NCBI GenBank assembly: GCA_013368315.1
Contig: JAACJM010000164.1
Location: forward strand, 1 to 64,000
Reading direction: 5' to 3'
Length of the DNA: 64,000 bases
Source of the DNA: Tetrapyrgos nigripes
Lineage: Eukaryota; Basidiomycota; Agaricomycetes; Agaricales; Campanellaceae
The notes under the pieces are model-generated. The model had not been told where the DNA came from. It saw only the letters and a list, made by a program, of their open reading frames with translations, and searched no databases. How positions within the stretch are numbered: the stretch's first letter is position 1; every line of letters starts with the position of its first letter. The position numbers and the translations under genes are program-made. Below are positions 43,671-55,200 of the stretch, one piece after another.

Positions 43671-44421
43671 ATGTCCAGTCGCCCTTCCATACAGATCTCG
43701 AGCTCCTCCAAATCCGCCAGCTCGCTGGTCACTCCGAGTCCCGCTACTCTGGCCGATCCGCCAATGCGCTATGTCGACGGCGCAATGATGGACTATTTCT
43801 TGATCGAAGTCGTCAACACTCTACGTGAATCTTCAGCTGTAGTGACTGCTCGGTCCAAGAGGATATAGAAAAAGAAATGGTCGATGCCGGACTGATCCCA
43901 CCACCACAACCTGCACTATCGACTTTGCCTCTAAAGACCGAAAACCCCAGAGACTCGACCGTCCTGATCAGTCTCAATTCTCGTTCAGGGAAAAACGCTG
44001 CAGTGGATGAAGAGGAAGAAGCTATCAGAACGCGTCTTGAAGCTATCGGATTGCATGTTGGCGCGAACTTTGCAGAGAGGTACGTATACCTCTTTACAGT
44101 GTAATCAATACCACTCTAACCGTCCTTAGATTATGTCGGGACAGATCTCTATTTACAGAAACCTTGGACGTCATCAAATTTGTATGCAAGGATCTGTGGC
44201 AGCGTGTTGGGATAGACAAGTGGACAACCTGCGGACGAACCATAGGGTGCGTTTTTACCCCGTCCCTCAAGGTATTCCAGCTCACCAAGTCAATCCAGGG
44301 CATCTACGTTTTGCAAGACAACGCTTTCAAGACCATCACACGTTTATCGTCTTGGGAAGGACGGGCCGATGCTACACGCAAAGCCAAACTTGGCAGCAAC
44401 AGCGTACACGACGACTTCTGA
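43671..44421 (+). pseudogene. Truncated TRAPP Trs33/TRAPPC6-like relic, right copy
   Basis: Same relic as 5947-6698. It shares the ATATAG frameshift (43862-43867) but has, instead of the TAG, a 1-nt deletion just after the Trp of KDLW (near 44198) that shifts CWDRQVDNLRTNHR out of frame. The C-terminal part is lost at the same place as in the left copy. So the first lesion predates the duplication and the second lesions arose separately. Confidence 0.85.
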
Positions 44422-45264
44422 CGCAGATGCGCCTTGCCGTGGACGCGTTGGAAACGCGACTGCGTCAAGCCACTGATGCGCCTGCGTCCTATTCTGACTC
44501 CGGAAATACGATATATCTGCGGACCTATCTGAACTCTGGATAGATGGTCCATTTGGACTCCTATCTGCACCTGTATATGTGCTTCAGATATACGGGATTT
44601 CTGGACATGTATCCGGAGCTTTAAAAGGTTATCTTTCTTTTGTTCGAATAGCTATACAAATTAGGCGTCTTTTTGTACATCTTTACATAGATTACATGTG
44701 CCATCTTTTTGTTTACCTATCAAGTGTAATTAGGGGTTTCCAGATATACGTTCTTTCTGTACGAATATTTAGAGTCAAAATATAGCATTTATTTGTATAT
44801 ATATCTGAACTTCAAATACATCCTACTTCTGTACACCTATCTGCTCATCTATCCGTCGAGCCGATAGAAACGTACTTCCGGCGTGTGATGAAGTCTGCCG
44901 AAAACTTGATCACTATTATTGCTGTACATAGCAACTACGTACTTGTTCAATCATGATCAATAACATGGATGAGCAGAATACTACCGCTGAGTCTTTGAAC
45001 ACTCCAGAAAGCAAAGCCTTGAGCTTCGAAATCATTGCAATCAAATGTCACTGAAGGTTGATTAATTAATGAATGCGTTGAGACGTTGGAGGAGCCAGAG
45101 GCTGCTCCTGAGCGCGTATAACACGATGAACCAATGTGGATAGAAGCGTAACTACTGTAAATACTCCGGGAAATGCCGCGAACTCCACCTAACTGGCACG
45201 CCGAAAATACAAAAATATCCGCTCGGCAGAAAGGCAGAAAGGCGTACAGAAACATCTTATATCA

Positions 45265-46539
45265 GTACTATCCATACCCCAGAAGTGAAAAATAAAATAT
45301 TGATGAATTAAAACTTCCCAAGGGGGACCCGGGATTGCGGACCGGCACACTCCGGTGGTCGGTCGGTCGGCAGTCTCAGGTCGCTAAAAAATTTTGGAAC
45401 CCTATGTTTTGCGTGACATTTGAGCCACTTAAAATGTCTCAGTTGCCAACGGAGGCATCTACATCTTGCAGGTGGCTAGGTTTTGGTCACAAATCCAAGG
45501 AAACCTTCAATTTGGCTTGGTCTAGATTGTTTTAAGGCTGGTCGAGGTTTGCTATAGTGTATTAAATTCAGTGGCTAAGCACTTTCATGCTCTTGCCGGC
45601 GCTGTACTTACTGTCCTTACTGTAACTTAATATGTGCCAAACTGATGCAGAACTACAATAATTTTCATGTACTGTACTTCAAATTGGTTGAGCACAATGA
45701 ATAGATGTTCTTAAAACATTTAAGTATACCTACCAATCATCCGCGGATGAAGGTAGCTCATCCGAACAGCATCTGATCCGCTAGGAACTAGCCAAATTTG
45801 GTAAGTCGGTGATTAGTCAGTGAGAATAACCTTCCAAATATGGTAAGTACGGTCGGTCGGTCGCAGCCTGGAGGTCGTTAAAAAATTTTTCGACATTGTG
45901 TAATGTTACAAAATTTTCGGTCTCCCTTGAAACTTCCTCAAATCTTTACCGTTGTCCGAAAAATTTTGCACACCTCAAGTATATGATATAAGCCTTCAGT
46001 TTAACAAACTTAGAGAGATTTCCGAGGGATGTGGATATAAGCCGTGGAGGGCCGACGAGGGACGTTTTGTGACAGCGTATTGGCGGGGAAGTGAAAAGTG
46101 TCACTGGGTGTGACACTCATTGAAAACGCAGGTGCCGAGCGGAGTTTAAGTCAAGTTTTCTTTCACTTCCACCCTCGTCTGCAGCCTGATGATGCATAAC
46201 TCCTCAATTTCGACCTCAAAAAGTAGTAATACAGATATACATCCATACTATGATGTACTAGACAAAGCCCTGAATATTTTCTCCAGAGGAATACGGTGTT
46301 CTAAACTTTTTTCACTTCTGTCACGCTCGCGGAAACGCGGTTTTTCGTCATTTTCAGCCCATGGCAAACGTCTCAGTGCAGATGTGGAGATTCTGACTAC
46401 ATAGAAATGAAGATAATGTATAAAAGTATGTACCATTCAGTTTCTACGAAGGGAGATGAGGGAGGGACGAAGATATGGACATATTTCTTCAAATTTTTCA
46501 CTTCTGGGGCCCTTGTCACTTCTGGGGTATGGATAGTAC
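45265..46539. mobile_element. MITE-like unit with perfect 24-bp inverted ends
   Basis: GTACTATCCATACCCCAGAA (start of 45265-45288) is the exact inverse of 46516-46539. The right end repeats TCACTTCTGGGG in tandem. About 1.27 kb, no transposase. Target duplication not seen. Confidence 0.55.
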
Positions 46540-46716
46540 AATAATGTCATCTATCCGTCGAGCATCTTGAATTTGACAACTTTCATGGCTTCTAAATATC
46601 GAGGCTGACTCTAGAATGCGCTCTAAACTTCCATCACATCGTCACAAGAACCGCAAACGAAAGATCTAAAAATGCAGTAAATATGTGAACCCAACACCAC
46701 TAGAAGAAAATTTTCG

Positions 46717-47285
46717 GGGGCTTAACCCCAGTGAAAAAGGACAGGGCGTTTTTCCGACAGAATCGGCTTCAATCTGACGTATACTGACCGAAAAGTTCAC
46801 GTCTTGGTTCCTCAACAGAGTGTCAGAAAATGCCAGAAAATTGGACATCCATTATGCCCAATTCTGGCGCGTTCTGACATACACTGTCCCCATATCTAAA
46901 CGTCGTCAGAATCGCTCAGCTAGCATGGCCGGAAGCCGTCAGATATAAGCAGATTGTCAACAATTAGGATGCATTGGTATTCTCGGATAGTATACATGCG
47001 TTTTCCGCAGTTTTCCGACCATATCTGCCCTACACTGAGTACATACTAATACTGTACAGTACCTTAGATACACTGTGACATACAGATGAAGTCCGTTACG
47101 AAGTCCCAAGCCTCGCTCTTTTTTCATTATTACTCCGTTAGCTCAATTCTGACGATTTCTGACCAGAATCGACCCTACTATCAGACTCAACGTTTCTGTC
47201 AGATCTAGCCAGAAACAGTCAGAATCCGCCAGGATTGACATTTTTTCAGATTTCACACTTGTCGTTTTTCACTGGGGCTTAACCC
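46717..47285. mobile_element. MITE-like unit, about 570 bp
   Basis: GGCTTAACCCCAGTGAAAAA at the left and its near-inverse (reverse complement GGGTTAAGCCCCAGTGAAAA) at the right. The interior has no ORF of note and includes several TCTGAC/GTCAGA words. Confidence 0.5.
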
Positions 47286-49223
47286 TCACCTTGACGACAA
47301 TTTCATGACCCCAAAATATGCAGGCTGGTGCTAGAATGCGCTTCAACTTCCATCGACACTGATTCGCAACTCGTGAAACGGCCTGAATCGTCGCTTCAAC
47401 CCTGACGACTCTTTCTCGGAAGTGATTCACCCCTGATTCACCCTTTCGACTCGCTTGTCGGTTCATCCAAGAGAATTATATAATTCCCGATGCGGGGAAT
47501 CGTGGAGGTGACTCAAAATGTGAATCGACCAGGTGAATCGACGATTCGGATTCGATTCTGTACATACATATAGTGTATGGTCAGTCTGGTTATCGAGACT
47601 ATCGATTCTGGTCCGCTTCTGAATCGTTGAACTTTGACCCCCTAATTTTGACAGCGAAGGTTCGAGGTTGGATCACATGTGTTTGCTTGGTGCTATCGAT
47701 TTGCGCTGTGAAAGTTGTCAAATTAGCAAGGCAGGTAGATTTTTGAGGGTTTGAAATCCCTTGATGACTTTCATGAAGACGATATCAATCGGCAAGATAT
47801 CCAGATACTAGCATAGTTACTCCTTGCGACTGGTACGAGTATCGTAATGAATCGTACCTTCCGGTTTAAGCAATATGTGCCCATCCTTGACAGACTCGCC
47901 ACCCTATGACACAGTATTGTATACAAATGATGGATCAACCACTGTTTATACTGGGGAAATGTGCCACTGCATTCACATGGCAAGTCACAAGGCCCTCTCA
48001 TCTTGACGTTGAACAGATAGCATTAATCCTGTACATAAAATGCCCCTATCAATATCTTTCTCCCATTATCAGCAGTACTATTATAAGATAATTGTCATCG
48101 GCATTGTTGATATTGATATTTTCAGGTCAGATCCTTCTTCCACAGCTAATACTGTCATGATAATAAATTGAGTCACAATGAGTAATGAACTACAGCTAAA
48201 ATGAAAGCCACCCATGTATGTATTGGCTTGACGACAATGCCGATAAAAGTTCTGCAGAAAGCTGGAGCTTGGGTAGGTGCTACCTTGTCGTGTAAGAGAG
48301 GAAGCAGTATGTAGATACGGATAGGGATACCCGCAAAAAGAACAAAAATTTGTTAGTATGCTGCAACAAAAAGACCACACCAAAGAAAAATGAGGTAAGT
48401 TGAGGAGGGAGAGCGGAAAGACAAAGACACTGACAACAAACTCGACAAAAGGAAACTGGAACAAAACAAAAAAGACAACGGGAGCGAAAGGGGGAACAAC
48501 AGATTTCAAGGAAGACAGGAGACAGAAAAATCCTCACCGAACACCCAAAGATAACAAGGTCCTCGCCGGACAAAATATATTTAACACTTGTCAACATCAC
48601 CTTGCACTTCGTCAGTTAATGTCGCCCATGTACTAGCTTTACTTCTAAGTAATACCTTAGTAGTAGAAGTTTACTCTTTCGACATTACCTTTCTCTTCGG
48701 TGATTGCAACATCATCCGGCATTTTCCGACTTGTCCTTGTCCATGCATCCGGCTACGACTCTCTCTGGCGCTGAACCCAATTCAGCTCATCCGACTAATC
48801 AATTCAGCCCGTCATTATAGAACGCAAATTTGAATACAATCCGATGAACAGTCAGGTATTGGCCCCCAGTCCAGTGTAGTAGCGTCTACATATCACTGGT
48901 GATCTATCGAAAGCCTGTCTGTAGTCAGGCGAGTACCTCAAATATGTATCAGAGCATAGCAGGCCGGTTCTGTGCTCTCTTTAAGGCTGCAGGGACACCA
49001 ACCAGAGCCGAGCGTCACCCATCTGTCCGCGTAATGGTAAAATCCTCTGCAGAGGCATAATTCTTGTGGGGCCATTAGGTATTTGCTTAATATTTGGTTC
49101 TCTTAGCTCCTCGCATTGAATATTTGGTTCAGATCCATCTCACTCTTTCTCCAACTACATCGTCGCTCGCTTTTTGGCTCACATCTTCTATTTTTTCTGC
49201 TACACCTACCCTACACTGGTTTT

Positions 49224-52200
49224 ATGCCCTCACCACGGGGCCCGCAATCTTGCCGCCTTTGCGGGTGCACCACTTTCTACCTAGTAAGCATTGCTCGCTG
49301 ATCTATGTATGGTTGTGTCACTGACTGAACCTTTTGTTTTAGGATACAGCACACGCTCAGCCAGACAGGTGCTTCTGTGACCATTCGGAATCAGAGCACG
49401 GTACTGTTAGGTCTCTGGACCCTGCTACTTGCCCCGGCGCATCTCATTCTCAGTTTAGTACTGTGAGTAGACTCGTTGGCAATGTTCTCGTTGGTAACCG
49501 TATACTCATCATATTGTGCAGACTGACCTCAACGCCACTCCACGTGCACAGTGTACTCGGTGTTATCACTGATATTATGAGCACCATCGTGTTGCTAAGA
49601 AAATATTGCTTTCTCCACTTTCAATACTAACGTTTTCTGGCTGCCTCGAATATTCCTCCAGCTTCTATGGACTCTAGGAGCAGTACCAACTTTCCTACGT
49701 GGGACCCTCCTAGCTCTCAGGTTCCGGAAAATCAAAGCACAAATGATCGACGGGCTCAGGGCATTGCTCGAGCAGCACATGAGCGTGAAGCACGCCGTGT
49801 GGCCAATCCCTCCACCATCCCACGCACAGTAGGCCGTTCACCTGCTCCTCCTGGCCGCCGAGGTGTAGCCTCTTCACCATACACTCTCGCCCCACGCGCT
49901 TGCTCATCAGGGTCCACAAGAAATCGGACAGGTCCATCTGTTATGTCACTGACAATGAAATTTGCTATTCACACAGAACCGGTAAGTCACTGTGCAGCAT
50001 TTGCTTGTCTGTTTGTTTTGATGTCATGTTTCCAGGATGCGGGCAGCTATTTTGAGGTTGAATCAATATTCCAAGAACTCCACACACCTACTTTGCCAAA
50101 ACAGCCGGCTTGGTTGGTCAACGCCACTCGGCAGGGACTTTGCTTTGAAATTACCATTACTGGTGCTGACGATATGCCAGTGGTGGAGTTGATTAACTCC
50201 AGCTTTATGGCTCATATGCGCATTGCTGGGTTGCAGTTCACTGCACCTTTACCATCGTCTAATCCTCTTCCGGCAGAGGCTAAGGTCTGGACAATTCTAC
50301 GGGCTTTCAAAAGCACAAACCACCCTCTGCTGCATTGGACCAATCTTCCTCCCAGTTTATCCTTCAAGGATCTCCGGGATATCTCTTGCCGCATGACGAA
50401 GAACCTCAGTGGCGCAACTCCTTTTGTCATACTTGGTAAGTTTTTGTATTGGGCAGTTCTCTTTATTTTGCTCATGCTTTCCCAGCCCCTGTTGACCGTA
50501 TGATTGTTGGTAGACGGATTGATCATCCTCCAGGTCACCTTCATTACTGCCTTGGACATCTCCTCTGGAGTACATTCCTTACTAAACTTGCCTCTGAGCC
50601 TTCTCTCGAGCTGGAATGTGGTCAACAATGTCAAGCGAGTGTCACGGACGAAGAGTCTGAGGTACAAGACATGGTATGTGTTATGTTCAGTCACTTCAGT
50701 GTTTTTTTTTTTTTTCTTTCAAAATTCTAATTGTCTACATACAGTTAAATGGCGACGACAGAGACTCAAGTTCCACTGACCCTATTCCTATTGACCCCCG
50801 CCTCCTTGCCCCGACTGCCATTCCTGAATGTTGGCGAAATGTAGAGGGACTCATCAACAACCCACCGACCCAGATTTTATCTCAGGTGGCCAGTGATTGG
50901 TCTGAGCAATTCTTCGCTCCCTATCTTGGTGTTGAGCCCCATACACTGTCGTTCGAGGGTAGTGATGCCAGAACGTTAGCTGCAAACATCTGGTCTGTCT
51001 TGATAGATGTCGCCAACGGCGGTAATGGTTCTGTTCCACTGCTGGGCGGAGTTATTGACTGTTCCTTTGATATTGAAACAATTCATGCAAAACGCTTTGC
51101 ATGCAGAGTGTAAGTCTATATAATGATTGTGCATTACATCAAACTGACAATCATATTATTTTTTCAGTAACGGCGCAGTCGGTGATGGTGTGACAAGGGA
51201 TGTTTGGTCTCATCTCCATGATTTGGTTTTCAAGGGGAACAATGCCAGCCAATGGCGTTCTATCTCCGGTGGTGAATACCTGGCTCCTAGTCTTTTGCCA
51301 CTGGGCTTTCAGGATCACGTCACAGAGGATGATATGCAATTCTGGCAGGCGGCCGGTCTCTTGATACGGGTGTCTATGCTGCAAGGCCTAGACCTTCCGC
51401 TCCTGTGTCCGATGGTCCTGTTGTACTTGCTTGGACATCACTATCCTGAAGTAATGGTCAGGTGCACTGATCGAGACCTTCTGCAGTGAATGATGCCAAG
51501 TGTATATGAACGAGTGCAATTTTGGCCCCCGACCATGGTGGTTGAGCAGGATGATCCTATTATGATGGTTTTGTATGAGGTATGGGAGGATTTTTCTGTA
51601 CATTCACATTTCCATTTCAGTTGTTGTCTCCACTAATTTTGGCCATAGCGCGGTTTGCTGAACTGCATGTCAAGATCTGATCTAGAACAGAAAACGCCTG
51701 AACTCATCGGGCGTTGTTGCTTTGGACCTCTTTTTACAACAGTCAGTCAGTCTCATCCTGTTTATTCGGCACTCATCGAGGGCATCGACTTGGGCACTCT
51801 GAACATCCCCTATCCCAAGCTCTCAACATCTTTCAATAGTCTGGAGCATATCATTTCCGTCGTGAACAGCTTATATCAAGCTCGTTCTATCCAGACGCCA
51901 GGTGACGTTCTCTGTTGCCTTGCCTTTGTTCACTCGAACGACGGAAATTTTGTGAATGCCGAAGAACGTTGGATGTCATGTCTCATCCGATATCTTCATA
52001 AACCCAATGCAGCTCACAAATTTTTGCGTTCAGTTCATGGATCATATCAGCTTCCTCGCTCGCCAAATCTCAGATTTGATGTATGTTTGTTTGCTTTGTG
52101 TTAAGTGCGGCTTTGATAAAACCTTTCACAGATTAGATTCACTGAGAACACACCCGTTCGACATGGCATGCCTAGTGTAATTCTCACCCATGTCTGCTTC

Positions 52201-52341
52201 GGCAGCATTGATGTTCTCATGAATGGAGAAGTCGAGAATATTGTTATGCAGGATATTCCTGAAGGCCTAGATGAGGACACGACACTGGATGCTGTTCTCG
52301 CTGATAATTTTGGGCAAGGAAATGGTTTCAACACTGTCTAG
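49224..52341 (+). pseudogene. HECT-type E3 ubiquitin ligase-like gene of a mobile cassette
   Basis: The ATG at 49224 opens a Cys-rich N-terminus (SCRLCGCTTF; RCFCDHSESEH; QCTRCYH). After an intron with a TACTAAC branch site comes MDSRSSTNFPTWDPPSS. The HECT N-lobe is seen in AVGDGVTRDVWSHLHDLVFK...QFWQAAGLLIRVSMLQGLDL; the C-lobe in HKFLRSVHGSYQLPRS...MPSVILTHVCFGSIDVL. The catalytic Cys of the THxCF motif is codon 52195-52197, and it ends with GNGFNTV at 52341. In-frame TGA codons occur at 49570-49572 (after CYH) and 51487-51489 (after DLLQ), so it is probably dead unless these are errors. HECT ligases form a thioester with ubiquitin through this Cys. It lies convergent to the integrase-type gene. 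Confidence 0.75.
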
Positions 52342-52880
52342 GTCTAGGTTCTAAAACGTTAGTTCTATTTCCATCATACATCCTTTTAATTCGTAATATC
52401 CATGCAGGCTGCCCTGTAGTCTCTATCCCCTGCCCCTCGTTACTTGCTACTTGCTATTGGTCAGTTCTTACATACCCTACACTCTACACTCACTAGTCAC
52501 TCTTCTTGCATTACTCTTGTGCCCGTTCCACAACCATTTGGTCTATTACTTTATACCTAATGTGTTGTCGATGTTTCTGCCTTAATCTACTGGAATACAT
52601 CTAATTTCTGAGATCTGTTGTGTCATTGCCAAGTTGTCCGACTCCCGATACTCCTTCAGCAAGTTATTCCGACACTACTTCCTCTTTCGGCTTTCTTCGC
52701 ACATCATTCGCCATTGAATCAACCCAACAACAATCACTCTGTATATGTATCTATTATACCATTACATGTTGTGATCCCATTCTCGCTCACTTTGTTTTTC
52801 GTCAGGATGTGTTTTTGGTCTTTCTCGGTAATATATGACGAGTTCACAAATCATCACAAGTGCGAGTATACTAAGCCGTA
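52342..52880. other. Intergenic between two convergent genes
   Basis: Likely shared 3' region of the HECT-like and integrase-like genes. Nothing recognised. Confidence 0.4.
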
Positions 52881-54713
52881 TTATAAGTCCTGCCTACCCA
52901 AGATCTCTACAGCCTTCTCTAAAGCATCCCTCCACAGCTCAGTATGAGATACTTCATCACATTCTTGGCGATGCGGTAGGGTATCAAGGAACTCATCCAG
53001 CTCCTGGATATCAGTATTACTTGAAAATGGGCAGTTTGGCTCAAGAACCTCAACCTGTGACAGCTGATCAGGGACATTGCTCACATACACATCAGGTTCA
53101 GTTGCATCAGCTTGATGAGTATTGTGCTCATCATGATGATTTCTAAGCCGTGTATCAAGAGCATCATCCCAGTCAACACCATATGCAGCGGTTTGGTCAT
53201 CAGAAAGAGCCGGATCATCCAATGGGATGTAAGCAGAGGTTTCACCAGTGACAGGGTCAACGTGAACACTTTGGTATCCATTAATAGCAGATCCCTGAAC
53301 ATACATGACTTTCGGAGTAGTATGACGTTCCGTTCTGCTCGAAAGTGTGTGGTTGTTCCATGCACCAATCCAAAGGTCAAGCTCCTTGTTGATAACATTG
53401 AGAAATAGATGATGCAAGAGCCATATGTGACCACCATCATTCCGATCAAGATTGTGGTGTAGCTCTAGATTGAGAAAAAAGAGTTTCCACTTCTTTCCAA
53501 GCCCTTGGGTAAGGTCAAGCCATAAATGTTCAATACGGATGTTGTGTACAGACCTTAAAAGACAATTTGGTGAGATACATACTTAGAGTACTAGAAGAGA
53601 TATATAATGTACTTTCCCCAAATGTAGGAACCCCGGCCCAGTCCTCGAACTCGTTCCATCTCAGCTGCGACGATAAGATTTTCAGTCCCAAAATCTCCTC
53701 TTACCCAGCTTGGGTATCCAAACACTCCCGTGATGTCCTGGAAAAGCTCTCCAACAGTTGCTGCACGGTTGTTATTGCTGGCCCAGATTCCCAACACGAA
53801 GCGTGCATAGCCATCAATGAATCCATGGAAAATGATTCCCCAATGGATAAGGCCTATATCCAATCTTGGTCAAAGAAATGTTTCCAAAAAATCAAACACC
53901 CACCCACCGTGCTGACCGTCCTGATGCCAAAGACTATTTGGCCCAGGAACATTGTATTCACGACGAGATAGGCGAGTTGGCCCAAAGGGGCGAACAGCAG
54001 GGCCAATTACACGGTTATATGCATCCAGAATTTGTTGGTGAGGAACACGAAAACCCGCCTCTAAGAGAAACCCATCAATCATGCGACGGCCGAAAGATGG
54101 TTCGTCTAATTCATCGTTCGTGATGTCAGATAAATCTGCCGAACGACCAGGGTGGTATGTGCATATCATCTCTCCTTGCTGGTTCTCTTCGTCAACATAC
54201 ACTGGAGGCCCAGGAGCTGAAAAACCATATTCCAGAAGCCGCCGCCGAATGGTTCGAGAGCTGCAGTGGAATAACGTAGCGAGATCCACGCGTGTTGTAC
54301 GATTGATGGCAAGATTGGCAAGCTGACCTGCATCAATTGCAATTGAAGGTCGTCCCTGGCGTCCTGTAGGTATGAAAGAATCCCCAAGACTCATTGCAGG
54401 TGCATCCTGAACCTCTCTTGAAGTGGTGATGGCCTGGTCAACAGATGCAAGCATTCGCTGCACGTTGGATGTAAGAGCTTCGAAATCACTCAAAGTGACG
54501 TCTTGTCGATGCTGAACAGGACCCATTAGGAGATACTGAGAAAAAGGTTACTTCTGTACTCACCTCTCGAGCTGTTGTTAGGAGATCAAGGCACTGCCCT
54601 CGAACATGTTGCAAACGTCCGCTATGACTGTGTTGAATTAACAATGCGTGATTGACGTCCCTCTCTAAGCTGGCATAGGCAGCAGAAAGTGTGTCTAGTA
54701 CCGGATTTTCCAT
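52881..54713 (-). CDS. Integrase-type DDE transposase (rve-like core)
   Basis: Starts MENPVLDTLSAAYASLERDV at 54713. Introns near 54563, 53902-53850 and 53600-53555 join in phase. The N-terminal part has a helix-turn-helix (LATLFHCSSRTIRRRLLEYG). The core has the first Asp in LWHQDGQHG (codon 53920-53918), LIHWGIIFHGFIDGYARFVL, the second Asp in RGDFGTEN (53695-53693) and the Glu in NIRIEHLW (53531-53529), 34 residues later. A C-terminal part LFLNVINKELDLWIGAWNNH and an acidic tail end at 52881. No stop was found. This is the retroviral-integrase-like fold also used by IS3-like eukaryotic elements; whether it is the IS3EU group is my guess. It is convergent with the HECT-like gene. Confidence 0.8.
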
Positions 54714-55200
54714 GGAGGAGTCAGACGAGAGATGGCAGAGGCAGGTTTACAGAGGGATGGCAGATGCAAAAGGAACTGCGGGACGTTGGAAAGATTGCGG
54801 AGCAAAGACTGTTGTATTTCAATGTGCAGTATATACATACATAAGAGACCTCAGACACGAGGTATCTGCATGCACATTCGCATAGCACCTAAGACCTACT
54901 TGCTGGAAAAAAAAAACACACATAAGCTCGAGTTGCTATGTGAGATATAAAATAGAGGAACGCACCCGCATCACAATTTGGAGCCCTTATCATCGCTCGC
55001 ATTGTGCGTGTAGATAAAAGCCCTTTCTTCCTCTTCACTTCCCAAAGCACCATCGTACCCAGTTAAACATTGCACTGTTCTTTTTGTAGATCGTTTACGT
55101 CTAAGAAAACGAGGTTCAGTCCAGATAAAATGCGAAATGCAGTGAAGGATGTACTGGTGACCCAGCTAGCTCCACATCCTTCACAGCGACGCGTGTTCTA
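54714..55200. other. Upstream region of the integrase gene
   Basis: No gene. It ends at the TA where Tc1 copy 3 inserted. Confidence 0.4.

Larger units (their letters stand above)
42621..44886 (-). repeat. Right arm of the 2266-bp inverted repeat
   Basis: Reverse complement of 5482-7747. It begins AAATGAGAGGGAGTTGGGAG and ends CCGGCGTGT, followed by GATGAAGTC, which does not match the left flank. At the four substitution sites, three have CpG here against TpG/CpA in the left arm and one has the reverse. Confidence 0.95.
44887..49223. other. 4.3-kb gene-free region with MITE-like units
   Basis: No supported gene. It is rich in short repeats: GGTCGGTCGG...TAAAAAATTTT motifs near 45355-45400 and 45850-45893, diverged direct repeats near 46572-46645 and 47291-47365 (shared CTAGAATGCGCT), and the two inverted-repeat units listed separately. 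Confidence 0.5.

Noticed and set aside
5482..44886. Starship-type giant element
   Set aside because: No DUF3435-like tyrosine recombinase was seen at either end, and Starships lack 2-kb TIRs.
5473..44896. Target-site duplication around the 39-kb segment
   Set aside because: The left flank ends CTTAGGCT and the right flank starts GATGAAGT; no shared 2-9 bp word even when the boundary is shifted by one base.
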